From: Kiritimatiellota bacterium
GTDB taxonomy: Bacteria > Verrucomicrobiota > Kiritimatiellia > Kiritimatiellales > Tichowtungiaceae
Direction of reading: 5' to 3'
NCBI GenBank assembly: GCA_014381785.1
Contig: JACNKZ010000061.1
Span: forward strand, 1 to 33,745
DNA length: 33,745 nt
Shown here in pieces: positions 6,582 to 15,144 of this stretch. The position numbers and the translations under genes are program-made. The notes under the pieces are model-generated. The model did not search any database. It was not told the DNA's origin and saw only the letters and a program-made list of their open reading frames with translations. Each line of letters opens with the position of its first letter. Within the stretch, counting starts at the first letter, position 1.

Positions 6582-8084
6582 ATGAACGACACAACCGATC
6601 AACAATGGGGACGCAGAGCCCTTATTTTACTGGGCGGCATTTTGCTGTTCCGCCTGATTTACGCATGGCTCTATCCCTTCAGTCTCTCAGGGGACGAAGC
6701 GTATTACTGGGACTGGGGTCGTCACCCCGCTTGGGGGTATTATAGTAAACCGCCGATGATCGGCTGGATTATGGCGCTGCTGCGGCTTCTGCACGCCGAC
6801 CACGGAATCGGAATCCGCATGGCCTCCACACTGATCGGAACCGGCACTCTGAGCCTGATCTACGCATTAACCGCCCGACTCTTCTCACCGCGGGCGGGCT
6901 TCTGGGCGCTGTGCGTCATGATCGCCACACTGGCCAACGCCGCGCTCAACATCTGCATGACCACCGATGCCCCGCTGAGCCTCTTCTGGTGCGGCGCGCT
7001 CTACTGCTTCTGGCGGCTGATCGAAACCCCGACCCGCCGTTGGAGTGTCTGGCTGATTCTATGCATCGGCCTCGGAGCTCTCTCCAAACAGATGATGCTG
7101 GTCTTCTTTCCGATCGCACTGATCGCGCTCTCACTCATGCCGGAAAAACGGCAGCTTCTCCGGCGTCCGATCCTCTGGATTTCCGGTTTGGTTCCGCTTC
7201 TATTTCTGATTCCGCCATTTCTCTGGAACGCCCAACACGACTGGATCACATTCCAGCACACCGCTCACCACATGGAGAGCGAACCCTTTTCGATCCTGAA
7301 GTCGCTCGCTCAAACCGGCGAATTTCTGGCCACCCAACTTGGGCTGGCCACCCCGGTCATCTTCGTGTTGCTGATTGTCATCTTCGTTCTGCTAGTCAAA
7401 CGCTGGAACACCCTGCGTTCCGCCGAACGCTACCTGCTATTGCTCAGCGCCCCACCGCTACTGCTCTTCCTGCTGCTGTCCTTTAAACAGGAAATCAACC
7501 CCAACTGGCCGCTGGTGTACTACCTGCCCGGAACCATACTCATGACCGGGGTTTGCTGTGAACGGAACGGACGGCTCTTCAGCTGGCTTAAACGGGGCGT
7601 CGTCGTCGGTGCCGTTCTGACTGTGGCATTCTATTCTTCACTACTGATTCTTCCGGCAACCGGCATGGACATCACCCGGGTCGGGCCCTTCCGGCAAATC
7701 AGCGGATGGGCCGAATACGGCGAGGCTGTCGCCCGCGTGCAGCGGCAGCTGCCCGATCCCGAAAACACAATGCTGATTGTTACCGGACACCGCACCAGCA
7801 CCGCTGCACTGGCGTTTTACCATCCCGATCGGCCCACCGTGTACCGTTGGGACTCAAACCCCAATCTCATCAACAACCAATACGATATCTGGCCTGGTCC
7901 TTCCGGCAAAAAATCCAGTGCGCTGCTGATTGCCTACCGTGATGACCAGGTGCCCGCCGATCTGGCCGCCCGCTTTGAACATATTACGGCACTGGAAACA
8001 CTGGAAATCCCGCCGAACACCCACAAACCGAAACGCTACAGTCTGTATTACGCAACCGGTTGGAAAAATGATGAAACAAAATAA
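6582..8084 (+). CDS. Glycosyltransferase family 39 (ArnT/PMT-like) membrane protein
   Basis: A 500-residue polytopic protein. After a short N-terminal tail it enters a first membrane segment (ALILLGGILLFRLIYAWLY) and then the GT-C periplasmic loop with the acidic motif SGDEAYYWDW and YYSKPPMIGWIMALL, the hallmark of ArnT-type enzymes that use polyprenyl-phosphate sugars. About nine or ten more hydrophobic segments follow. A TTG at 6549 is in frame, but the ATG at 6582 is preceded by AAGG and fits the family. First gene of a four-gene cassette with PAP2, GT2 and LAB_N proteins, so it probably transfers a sugar made on the lipid carrier by the GT2 enzyme to lipid A or another envelope acceptor (inference). 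Confidence 0.88.
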   Translation: MNDTTDQQWGRRALILLGGILLFRLIYAWLYPFSLSGDEAYYWDWGRHPAWGYYSKPPMIGWIMALLRLLHADHGIGIRMASTLIGTGTLSLIYALTARLFSPRAGFWALCVMIATLANAALNICMTTDAPLSLFWCGALYCFWRLIETPTRRWSVWLILCIGLGALSKQMMLVFFPIALIALSLMPEKRQLLRRPILWISGLVPLLFLIPPFLWNAQHDWITFQHTAHHMESEPFSILKSLAQTGEFLATQLGLATPVIFVLLIVIFVLLVKRWNTLRSAERYLLLLSAPPLLLFLLLSFKQEINPNWPLVYYLPGTILMTGVCCERNGRLFSWLKRGVVVGAVLTVAFYSSLLILPATGMDITRVGPFRQISGWAEYGEAVARVQRQLPDPENTMLIVTGHRTSTAALAFYHPDRPTVYRWDSNPNLINNQYDIWPGPSGKKSSALLIAYRDDQVPADLAARFEHITALETLEIPPNTHKPKRYSLYYATGWKNDETK

Positions 8085-8772
8085 ACCTCAGCCGCCTCGC
8101 CCGCCCATTGTTCTGCCGCTACTTATTGCGTTGGTGCTAACCGTCATCGCCTGGCTGACCCGCATTGACTTCGCCTTAGCCGATCTGTTTTTTAACGAAC
8201 AGACCGGTAAGTGGTTCTTAAAAAACGACACGCTCGTAAAACTGATTTATGAGATCTCCCCCATCCCCGCCTTCATTCTGTTTGCCACTGGAGTGGTAAT
8301 TACACTCGGCAGCATTTGGAAAAAAACATGGCGGCGCTGGAACCGTATGGCGATCTGCTGGATGCTGGTGATGGCACTGGGGCCGGGTCTGGTCGTCAAT
8401 GCGCTCTTCAAGGACTGGTACGGCCGTTCACGCCCAAAAAATGTGATGGAATACGGCGGCGAAAAACAATTCTGCCCCGTCTGGGTGGTCGGGGAACCGG
8501 GCGTTGAAAAATCGTTCCCCTGCGGACACGCTTCGATTGGTTTCTATTTCATGGCCGGCTATTTCTGCTGGTGGCGGCGCAACCGCCGGACCGCCCGGCA
8601 CTGGCTCGCCAGCGGGCTGATTGCCGGCGGCGTCGTCGGCCTCGTCCGCATGGCCAGCGGAGCGCACTGGTTCAGTGATGTGGTCTGGGCCGGAGTCTTC
8701 ATCTATTTCATCAGCTATCTGAGCGCCTGGGCCTGCGGCCTGCTCAGGGATCAACCGGAGCAAACCGTATGA
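8068..8772 (+). CDS. PAP2-family phosphatase (LpxE-like membrane phosphatase)
   Basis: A 234-residue integral membrane phosphatase with about six hydrophobic helices. The three PAP2 motifs are visible: [11 protein letters not shown] (motif 1), [12 protein letters not shown] (motif 2, with Cys in place of the usual Ser of PSGH) and [10 protein letters not shown] (motif 3 with catalytic His). Likely substrates are lipid A phosphate or undecaprenyl pyrophosphate on the periplasmic side. Start at 8068 (ATGATG); it overlaps the end of the GT39 gene by 17 bp, and its own stop overlaps the GT2 start by 4 bp, so the cassette is translationally coupled. Confidence 0.88.
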   Translation: MMKQNKPQPPRPPIVLPLLIALVLTVIAWLTRIDFALADLFFNEQTGKWFLKNDTLVKLIYEISPIPAFILFATGVVITLGSIWKKTWRRWNRMAICWMLVMALGPGLVVNALFKDWYGRSRPKNVMEYGGEKQFCPVWVVGEPGVEKSFPCGHASIGFYFMAGYFCWWRRNRRTARHWLASGLIAGGVVGLVRMASGAHWFSDVVWAGVFIYFISYLSAWACGLLRDQPEQTV

Positions 8773-9464
8773 GCACATCAATCATCATCCCGTTTTACAA
8801 CGAAGAGGAGAGCGTCCGCTTTGTTCTCGAAGAGGTTCTTGCCTGCCAGCCCCATGCTGAAATTATTGCAGTAGATGACGGAAGCGCCGACCGGACCTGG
8901 GACATCATCTGCACCCTGCCCGTACACGGCCTGCGGCTGACCGAAAACCGCGGGCAAAGCGCGGCGATGTATGCCGGCATGCGCGCCGCCTCCGGCGACG
9001 TGATTGTGCTGATGGACGGAGACGGCCAGAACGATCCGGCCGACATTCAAAAGCTGGTTGCACTTCTTCAGCAGGAAAATCTGGATGTGGTCTGCGGGCA
9101 GCGGGTCAACCGCCGCGACACGCGCAGCCGCCGGGTCGCCTCCAAAGCGGCCAACGCCATCCGCCGCAGTATCCTCAACGACGGCATCAGCGACACCGGC
9201 TGTTCGTTAAAGGCGTTCCGCCGCGAACACGTCGAGCTGCTGGTTCCGTTCAACGGACTGCACCGCTACCTGCCAGCCATTTTCAAACAGGCCAATCTGC
9301 GCATTGCCGAAACGCCGGTTAACCACCGTGAACGCGCGCAGGGAACGTCCAAATACACCAACTGGGAACGGGCGCTGCGCGGAATCTACGATCTGTTCGG
9401 AGTCCGCTGGCTACTGAAGCGTAAAATTGTTTATCCAAAACTGGAGACACATGATGAATCATGA
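8769..9464 (+). CDS. Glycosyltransferase family 2, dolichol-phosphate-mannose-synthase-like
   Basis: A 231-residue cytoplasmic GT-A enzyme with no obvious C-terminal membrane segments. Motifs: [13 protein letters not shown] at the N-terminus, [14 protein letters not shown] (nucleotide-sugar binding), [19 protein letters not shown] and the DGDGQNDP metal-binding stretch. This profile matches enzymes that load a sugar onto a polyprenyl phosphate (DPM1/ArnC group). The product would be the donor for the neighbouring GT39 enzyme. Start overlaps the PAP2 stop (ATGA); its 3' end overlaps the LAB_N gene by 14 bp. Confidence 0.9.
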   Translation: MSTSIIIPFYNEEESVRFVLEEVLACQPHAEIIAVDDGSADRTWDIICTLPVHGLRLTENRGQSAAMYAGMRAASGDVIVLMDGDGQNDPADIQKLVALLQQENLDVVCGQRVNRRDTRSRRVASKAANAIRRSILNDGISDTGCSLKAFRREHVELLVPFNGLHRYLPAIFKQANLRIAETPVNHRERAQGTSKYTNWERALRGIYDLFGVRWLLKRKIVYPKLETHDES

Positions 9465-9762
9465 GCTGTTTACAATCGGAGCACTCTCCGTCACTGCGTG
9501 GAAGCTGATTGGATATACCGGGGTGCTGCTGTTCGGCGGACGCTGGTTTGTCCAGCTCATCGCCTCGCACATGAAAAAGAAACCAACCTTCCCGCGGGCA
9601 TTCTGGTATATGAGTCTGTCCGGAAGCCTCTGCCTGCTCTCCTACTTCATCTTCGGAAAAAACGACTCGGTCGGCATTTTATCCAACCTGTTTCCGGCCT
9701 GCGTCTCGTCCTACAACCTGTTTCTGGACATCACTCACCGCCGCCGAGAAGAAAAAATTTAA
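9451..9762 (+). CDS. Lipid-A-disaccharide synthase N-terminal-domain (LAB_N) small membrane protein
   Basis: A 103-residue protein with about three membrane segments and the LAB_N core: [19 protein letters not shown], then [20 protein letters not shown] and [20 protein letters not shown]. This domain is fused to LpxB in some bacteria but also occurs alone beside ArnT/GT2 genes, where its role is unknown, perhaps a lipid flippase-like subunit. Start at 9451 with GGAG 6 bp upstream. Its TAA overlaps the stop of the convergent GT39 gene by 4 bp. Confidence 0.85.
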   Translation: MMNHELFTIGALSVTAWKLIGYTGVLLFGGRWFVQLIASHMKKKPTFPRAFWYMSLSGSLCLLSYFIFGKNDSVGILSNLFPACVSSYNLFLDITHRRREEKI

Positions 9763-11336
9763 GGCGCGGAATGTGAGAACTGCCACAGCAGAACATTTTT
9801 CCCGCGAAACTCCTGCGCAAAACAGACGGTTGCCCCGGCAGGAAGTTTGTCCTCGCCCTCCTTCTGGTAACTGATGAAGAGGGTTCCGGGGTGTTCTGCG
9901 TCGAACTGCTCAAAATCTGTTTGTCCGTCCAGCTCGATCAGGGGATTTGTCAAACGCCCGAGGAACTGATATTGGCCATGATACTGCCCCACATTCGCCA
10001 CAGGACATCCCTCCGCCATTTTCTGTCCGATGCGCACAGACACGGCCTTGATGTCGTAATTATCCAGAAAACTCTGTTTGTTATGAAATAATGCGCAGAA
10101 CAGAAACAGGATCATTGTCAGCGCAACCCGGCGAACCGTATGACTGTTTTTTTGAAGCGGATAAAGAAACAACAAACCGCAAATCAATAATCCGGCGAAG
10201 ATAAACCTTGTGTCACCGGGATCCAGCGGGCCCAGATCCCCGCCCGGCTGACTGAACGGCGGGAAAATAACAGAAGCCAGACTCAGCAATAAAAACAACA
10301 CACCCGGAATCCGGCTGTCCACTCTCCCGTCGTTCCGGGAAAGATTGCGGCCCATCAGCAAAGCCCCTGCCGGAATAAAGGGAATCAGATAATGAATCTG
10401 TTTCCCGCTGATCATAGAAAAAATCAGTAAAGGCAATCCAAGCCAGGTGAGGCAAAACCGGACGCCGCAATCCGTTGTTTTAAAATCAGGTTTTTCAAAA
10501 ACGGAACGGAAAAGAATCCACGGAAAGAAAAACAGCGGAAGAATCGGGAGATACCACCAGACCGGCCGATGATGCGCGGCGGAGGACGTGACACGCCCGA
10601 CCGTCTGGCCCCATAAAATATCATTCCCGTACACTTCGCCGCCCAGAATCGCGGCAGGAACCGCCCAACACAAAGCCAGAGCAAATCCGGCCAGTCCCGC
10701 CCCTAGAACCGACCAATACCACGCCGCGCCCACCGGTTTCTCCCGACGGGTATCCCACCACGCCCGGAAAAGAGGAACTGAAAGAAGGCAAACCAAAATC
10801 GCAGGGCCCTTGGTCAACAACCCGCCGGCCACACCCGCAATCAGCAAAAACCACCCATCGCGCCGCTGCGCTGCACAGCGGAGAGTTCCCAAAAGCCCCA
10901 ACAAAATCCAGAATGCCAGAATCATGTCGAACATGATCGAAAAAGACCAAACCGACCAGATCAGGGTCGATGCAAGAATCAGAGCGGAATAGACTGCGGC
11001 TTTACGTTCCTCAGGCCACAGTCGCAAAGAAATTCTGTAAACCAGCATCAGATTCAGCATGCTGAAAAAACAGGGAATCAAACGGGGTGTAAAGTCATTC
11101 ACTCCAAACAGCTTCCAGCCGGCCTGAATGAGCCAGAACAGCATGGGTGGTTTTTGGGAATACGGCACCCCGTTCAAATGCGGAACCAGAAACGAATGAC
11201 GGTTCCACATATCCCAAGCCACAGAAACATACCGCGTCTCATCAATAGGAAGAATCGGCACGGACAGCATGGCATACAGGCCGAGCACTGCAATAAGCAG
11301 CAACGGCCATTTTAAATCTGAAAACATCTGCCTCAT
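9759..11336 (-). CDS. Second GT39 (ArnT-like) glycosyltransferase
   Basis: A 525-residue polytopic membrane protein. After FSDLKWPLLLIAVLGLYAML comes the first periplasmic loop LPIDETRYVSVAWDMWNR with the DE pair, then VPHLNGVPYSQKPPMLFWLI, the typical ArnT/PMT2 pattern. About ten hydrophobic segments follow and then a soluble periplasmic C-terminal domain. The ATG at 11336 has AAGGGG 9 bp upstream; earlier in-frame codons up to 11408 would put a palindrome (11372-11386) in the coding region. It is transcribed against the plus-strand cassette and overlaps it by 4 bp, so two ArnT-like enzymes meet tail to tail. Confidence 0.86.
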   Translation of the reverse strand: MRQMFSDLKWPLLLIAVLGLYAMLSVPILPIDETRYVSVAWDMWNRHSFLVPHLNGVPYSQKPPMLFWLIQAGWKLFGVNDFTPRLIPCFFSMLNLMLVYRISLRLWPEERKAAVYSALILASTLIWSVWSFSIMFDMILAFWILLGLLGTLRCAAQRRDGWFLLIAGVAGGLLTKGPAILVCLLSVPLFRAWWDTRREKPVGAAWYWSVLGAGLAGFALALCWAVPAAILGGEVYGNDILWGQTVGRVTSSAAHHRPVWWYLPILPLFFFPWILFRSVFEKPDFKTTDCGVRFCLTWLGLPLLIFSMISGKQIHYLIPFIPAGALLMGRNLSRNDGRVDSRIPGVLFLLLSLASVIFPPFSQPGGDLGPLDPGDTRFIFAGLLICGLLFLYPLQKNSHTVRRVALTMILFLFCALFHNKQSFLDNYDIKAVSVRIGQKMAEGCPVANVGQYHGQYQFLGRLTNPLIELDGQTDFEQFDAEHPGTLFISYQKEGEDKLPAGATVCFAQEFRGKNVLLWQFSHSAP

Positions 11337-11371
11337 GCCACAACACCCCTTATCTCCCATCCATCGTAGCG

Positions 11372-11386
11372 TTCCAATGTTTGGAA
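11372..11386. repeat. Iterated palindrome TTCCAA-TGT-TTGGAA
   Basis: Perfect copy, 36 bp upstream of the minus-strand GT39 start, nearly the same distance as the copy ahead of the LPS operon. Confidence 0.85.
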
Positions 11387-11424
11387 AATTTATGCTATTT
11401 ATTTCCAACCAATGAAACGCCCGA

Positions 11425-12552
11425 TCAGCTGGCGCGGCGGATCAGGATCAGGCCGAGAACCTGCGTGCCGACCAGCGGCAGCCAAAGAATCAGATTCGGG
11501 TGCAGGCCGGGGTAGTCGGCCAGCGCCTCAGCAATCACGATAAAAATATAGTAGGCGAACACAATCGCCAGACTCATCACCATGCCGGTCGACGTTTCCT
11601 TGCGGTGCGATTTCACCCCGAGCGGTATCCCGATCAGTAAGAAACTAAAGCAGGCAATCGCCACGGAAACACGACGGTTGGCCTCAAAGACCAACCGCGA
11701 ACGCTGAATGGCCTGATTTTCCGCCGTGAGCATCGGAAAGTCGCGCTCCACATTGCGAATGTGATCCAACAGGAGTGCCATATTCATATAGCTGGGCTTG
11801 CGGCGGAGATTGGAACCGCTTTTGAGCAGCTCATCGAAATCGAGTTTGATCGGATAGTACTCCGCATTCACATAGGTGGTTTTGGACACATCATGGGGAT
11901 CTTCTGCGTCGGGCATTTCCATGCGCACGTCGTAGAGCTTTACAGTAACCAGCCGATTGGCATTATCCGTTTCAATGTCCCCCTGCTGGGCGCGCACGCT
12001 GCGTTTGATCTGCCCGTCATCGGCCAGCTCATACGCCACGACGTCTTTGACCACATTGCCGTTCTTGCGGCCGACATAAATCATCAATCCCGGGAAATCT
12101 TTGATGAACCGTCCCTCTTCGAGCAGATTGATCGGCTCTTCGACACCGGCCGAATGGAGTAGCTTCTTGTTGGCATACTTGGCGTTCGGTGCCACCTCGC
12201 AGTTGATATACATACAAATGCCGGTCAGAAAAACAGAAAGCACAATCAACGGCGCCACCAACCGCCACAGACTCAGTCCGCAGGCCTTCATGGCACTGAT
12301 CTCGTTATCCATCGAAAGCCGGCCGAACAGCAGCAACGCGGCGAACAGCACGCTGATCGGCATGGAAAATGAAAGGATGTAGGGAATGTTCTGAAAAAAG
12401 AACTGCGCAATCAGCATCGGGGAAATTCCGCGCGACATCAGATCAACCGCCTTGATCATCGCACCGACGGTCATCACAAACGTGATCAGTCCAAGCGCCG
12501 TCAGAAAGAGAATCAAATAATCAAACAGGATGTAGCGATTGAGGATGCGCAT
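11425..12552 (-). CDS. LptF/LptG-family LPS export permease
   Basis: A 375-residue inner-membrane protein of the YjgP/YjgQ family, which pairs with LptB to move LPS onto the LptC/A bridge. Visible features: N-terminal RILNRYILFDYLILFLTALG and three early membrane helices, the SFSMPISVLFAALLLFGRLSMDNEI region with the conserved coupling stretch ISAMKACGLSLWRL, a periplasmic jellyroll (about 110-270), then three C-terminal helices (SVAIACFSFLLIGIPLGV and following). Only one of the LptF/G pair is in this window. The start lies 3 bp after the folD stop with GGAG upstream, so the two genes are co-transcribed. Confidence 0.92.
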   Translation of the reverse strand: MRILNRYILFDYLILFLTALGLITFVMTVGAMIKAVDLMSRGISPMLIAQFFFQNIPYILSFSMPISVLFAALLLFGRLSMDNEISAMKACGLSLWRLVAPLIVLSVFLTGICMYINCEVAPNAKYANKKLLHSAGVEEPINLLEEGRFIKDFPGLMIYVGRKNGNVVKDVVAYELADDGQIKRSVRAQQGDIETDNANRLVTVKLYDVRMEMPDAEDPHDVSKTTYVNAEYYPIKLDFDELLKSGSNLRRKPSYMNMALLLDHIRNVERDFPMLTAENQAIQRSRLVFEANRRVSVAIACFSFLLIGIPLGVKSHRKETSTGMVMSLAIVFAYYIFIVIAEALADYPGLHPNLILWLPLVGTQVLGLILIRRAS

Positions 12553-12555
12553 GAT

Positions 12556-13440
12556 TTACTCCGCCTTGTGACTGCGAACGGCGGACTCCACCGTATTCGC
12601 CAGAAGCATCGTGATCGTCATGGGGCCGACCCCGCCGGGAACCGGCGTAATGGCCGACGCTTTCGCGGCGACTGGCTCAAAATCAACGTCGCCGACCAGA
12701 CGGAATCCGCTTTTCTTCGAATCGTCCGGGATGCGGTTGACGCCGACGTCGATAACCACCGCGCCCTCTTTAATCATATCGGCGGTCACGGTGCCGGGCC
12801 ATCCGGTAGCGGCCACGACAATATCGGCCTGACGGGTCAATTCGGCCATGTTTTTGGTGCGGGTGTGGCACATCGTCACCGTGGCGTTACCCAACTCGCT
12901 CTTCTGGCTGAGCAGGTTGACCAGCGGGCGGCCGACAATATTACTGCGCCCGATCACCACCACATGCGCGCCGGCGGTTTCAATACCGGAACGCTTTAGA
13001 ATCTGCAGCACACCGTGCGGGGTGCAGGGCAGAAAGGCGGGCAAACCCAGCATCATACGGCCGACATTCACCGGATGAAATCCATCGACATCTTTTTCGG
13101 GCAGAATTTTTTCAATCACCGATTGCTCCATCGAGGAGTCGGGAAGCGGAAGTTGAACGAGAATCCCGTTGATCTGAGGATCAATATTAAAATCCTCAAC
13201 CACCTGTAAAATCTCTGTGTGAGAAGCCGTGACCGGCAGCATGACCTCTTTCGAGTAAATGCCGGCCTCTTCGCAGGCGCGTTCCTTGGCGGTCACATAG
13301 GAGCGGGATGCAGGATCATCGCCCACCAGCAAAACCCCGAGGCCCGGCACAATTCCTTTTTCTTTCAACTCATTCACGCGAGTTTTAATTTCCGCGCGAA
13401 TTTCGGCCGAAATTGCTTTGCCATCTAAAATTTTTGCCAT
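12556..13440 (-). CDS. folD: Bifunctional methylene-THF dehydrogenase/cyclohydrolase FolD
   Basis: Interconverts methylene-, methenyl- and formyl-tetrahydrofolate with NADP. 294 residues. Motifs: SRSYVTAKERACEEAG with the catalytic Tyr and Lys, GILVQLPLPD, PEKDVDGFHPVNVGRM, PCTPHGVLQIL, the cofactor-binding GRSNIVGRPLVNLL, and ITPVPGGVGPMTI near the end. The ATG at 13440 has AGGAG 8-12 bp upstream. It is divergent from the DUF167 gene with a 64-bp gap. The downstream gene is the LptF/G permease. Confidence 0.97.
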   Translation of the reverse strand: MAKILDGKAISAEIRAEIKTRVNELKEKGIVPGLGVLLVGDDPASRSYVTAKERACEEAGIYSKEVMLPVTASHTEILQVVEDFNIDPQINGILVQLPLPDSSMEQSVIEKILPEKDVDGFHPVNVGRMMLGLPAFLPCTPHGVLQILKRSGIETAGAHVVVIGRSNIVGRPLVNLLSQKSELGNATVTMCHTRTKNMAELTRQADIVVAATGWPGTVTADMIKEGAVVIDVGVNRIPDDSKKSGFRLVGDVDFEPVAAKASAITPVPGGVGPMTITMLLANTVESAVRSHKAE

Positions 13441-13504
13441 GATGTTTTCTCCTGTTCGATTTAAAGACTCTGCTTTCTAACCTAATGAGAATACGGTTTC
13501 AATT

Positions 13505-13792
13505 ATGGAATGGATGAATGAAGCACCGGGTGGTCTGGACGTACGCATCAAGGCGGTTCCGCGCGCCGCGAAAAACGAAATTCAGGGCGTGCACGACGGC
13601 GCACTGAAAATCCGGCTCACCACCCCGCCGGTCGACGGAAAAGCCAACCAGGCGCTGATTAAATTTCTGAGCAAAACGCTTAACATATCCAAAGCGCAGA
13701 TCGAGCTCGCTCAGGGCGAAACCAGCCGGCACAAAACAGTCCGTATCAGCGGGCTCACAAAACAGCAATTGATCGAAAGGATCGGCGTATGA
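13505..13792 (+). CDS. DUF167 (YggU-family) protein
   Basis: A 95-residue conserved small protein. The family core is clear: LDVRIKAVPRAAKNEIQGV, LKIRLTTPPVDGKANQALI and a C-terminal SRHKTVRISGL. The function of the family is not established. No good ribosome site precedes the ATG at 13505; a second ATG at 13514 is possible. The stop overlaps the start of the DUF456 gene (ATGA), so the pair is coupled. Confidence 0.9.
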   Translation: MEWMNEAPGGLDVRIKAVPRAAKNEIQGVHDGALKIRLTTPPVDGKANQALIKFLSKTLNISKAQIELAQGETSRHKTVRISGLTKQQLIERIGV

Positions 13793-14289
13793 TTGAAGGA
13801 CTTCTGCTTGCTCTCGCAACCCTGCTCTGCGGCATCGGCGTGTTCATCTCCACTCTGGCCTTTTCGGGCACCTGGTTAGTGCTGGCCGCCGCGCTCATCA
13901 CCTTCTTTGCCGCGGGTGTTCCAACCCTTGGAACATTGATCGTCTTCACCCTGCTCTGCATTACCGCGGAAGTCATCGAAGCCCTCGCCGGTTACTTTGG
14001 CGTGCAAAAACGCGGCGGCTCGAAACGGGCGGGGCTGGCCGCGCTGGCCGGCGGACTGATCGGCGCCGTGATCGGTTCGGGAATTCTTCCAATCATCGGA
14101 ACGGTTCTGGGACTGCTCGCCGGATCGTTCGCTCTGGCGTTTCTGGTTGAGTGGAATCGGCTGAAACACCATGAACAGGCGGCCCATATTGCATGGGGAA
14201 CCGTATGGGCTCGGCTTGGAGTGATGTTTCTAAAAACAGCACTCACCATCGGAATGGGAATCTGGCTACTGGCGGGCCTCATAAAATGA
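13789..14289 (+). CDS. DUF456 membrane protein
   Basis: A 166-residue, very hydrophobic protein with about four to five membrane segments and the glycine-rich stretch GLAALAGGLIGAVIGSGIL followed by LAGSFALAFLVEW, typical of DUF456. Function unknown. The codons at 13919-13933 contain a perfect TTCCAA-CCC-TTGGAA palindrome read as V-P-T-L-G-T. The 3' end overlaps the convergent LOG gene by 24 bp. Confidence 0.85.
   Translation: MIEGLLLALATLLCGIGVFISTLAFSGTWLVLAAALITFFAAGVPTLGTLIVFTLLCITAEVIEALAGYFGVQKRGGSKRAGLAALAGGLIGAVIGSGILPIIGTVLGLLAGSFALAFLVEWNRLKHHEQAAHIAWGTVWARLGVMFLKTALTIGMGIWLLAGLIK
13919..13933. repeat. Iterated palindrome TTCCAA-CCC-TTGGAA (inside DUF456 gene)
   Basis: Perfect copy in coding DNA. 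Confidence 0.85.
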
Positions 14290-14991
14290 TGTGATCGCTC
14301 CCCAAGCATCCTCGGCGGTGTCGCAGAAGGTGATTAGATCGAGATCGTGATAACTGATGAGTCCGTATTCGGCGAGATAGTCCCAATCCATCACCCGTTT
14401 CCAATGTTTGGATCCAAACAGGATGATCGGCATCGGTTCTATTTTTCCGGTTTGAATCAGAGTGAGAGCTTCGAAGAGCTCATCAAATGTTCCGAAGCCG
14501 CCGGGAAACGCAACATACGCTTTCGCGCGCTGCATGAAATGCATTTTGCGCATGCTGAAGTAGTGAAACCGGAAACAAAGATCTTCGGTGACGTACGCAT
14601 TGGGTTTCTGCTCATGCGGCAGCGAGATGTTGAGCGCAATCGACTTGCACCCCGCATCATATGCTCCACGATTGCCCGCCTCCATAATGCCGCCGCCCCC
14701 CCCCGTGATAATTACATACTCACATTCTGTATTCGTCTGGCCGGCATCGCTGACAATACGGGCTAGGTTGCGCGCCTCATCATAAAACGGACTCAATTCA
14801 TCAATCTTGGTTCCGGTCGGAAAATTGGTCTCTGGAATGCGGGCGCTCCCGAACAAAACAATGGTGGATTTGATTTTTTCTTTCTGCATCATCACTTCCG
14901 GATGCAGGTGCTCCAACTGCAGCCGCACTTCGCGGCAGGCATCGGTTTTCAGGAAGTCGACATTTTCATATGCAAGTAGCGGATTATTCAT
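14266..14991 (-). CDS. LOG-family protein (TIGR00730-type nucleotide phosphoribohydrolase)
   Basis: A 241-residue Rossmann-like protein. It has VLFGSARIPE-type N-terminal strand-loop (IVLFGSARIPETN), the glycine-rich GGGGGIMEAGNRGAYDAG and the defining FPGGFGTFDELFEAL (PGGxGTxxE) of LOG proteins that release the base from nucleoside monophosphates. The longer N-terminus fits the larger bacterial subgroup. The ATG at 14991 has AAGGAG 7 bp upstream; a TTG at 14997 is in frame but less likely. At 14399-14413 the gene carries a near-copy of the window's palindrome (TTCCAATGTTTGGAT). Confidence 0.9.
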   Translation of the reverse strand: MNNPLLAYENVDFLKTDACREVRLQLEHLHPEVMMQKEKIKSTIVLFGSARIPETNFPTGTKIDELSPFYDEARNLARIVSDAGQTNTECEYVIITGGGGGIMEAGNRGAYDAGCKSIALNISLPHEQKPNAYVTEDLCFRFHYFSMRKMHFMQRAKAYVAFPGGFGTFDELFEALTLIQTGKIEPMPIILFGSKHWKRVMDWDYLAEYGLISYHDLDLITFCDTAEDAWGAITSFYEARQ

Positions 14992-15006
14992 ATTCAAGCT
15001 CCTTCA

Positions 15007-15119
15007 CCGCGAATGTACGCAAATATACACAAATGGGAAATGGAAAATCTTTTTTGAACCATAAATATTGACTACTCTGCACGAATCACGACTCCGGACA
15101 ATCAGTGTCAATTAGTGGT
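15007..15119. repeat. Degenerate inverted repeat region (CGAAT-nn-ACGC type)
   Basis: The gap 14992-15144 holds a left part with repeated words (GCGAATGTACGC, AATATACAC) and a right part (CAATCAGTGTCAATTAGTGG) whose reverse complement has the same style of CACTAAT/ACAC words. It resembles a decayed intergenic repeat family. No gene is visible. Confidence 0.4.
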
Positions 15120-15144
15120 GAAAATTCTGTAGAAATGCCAGCTC

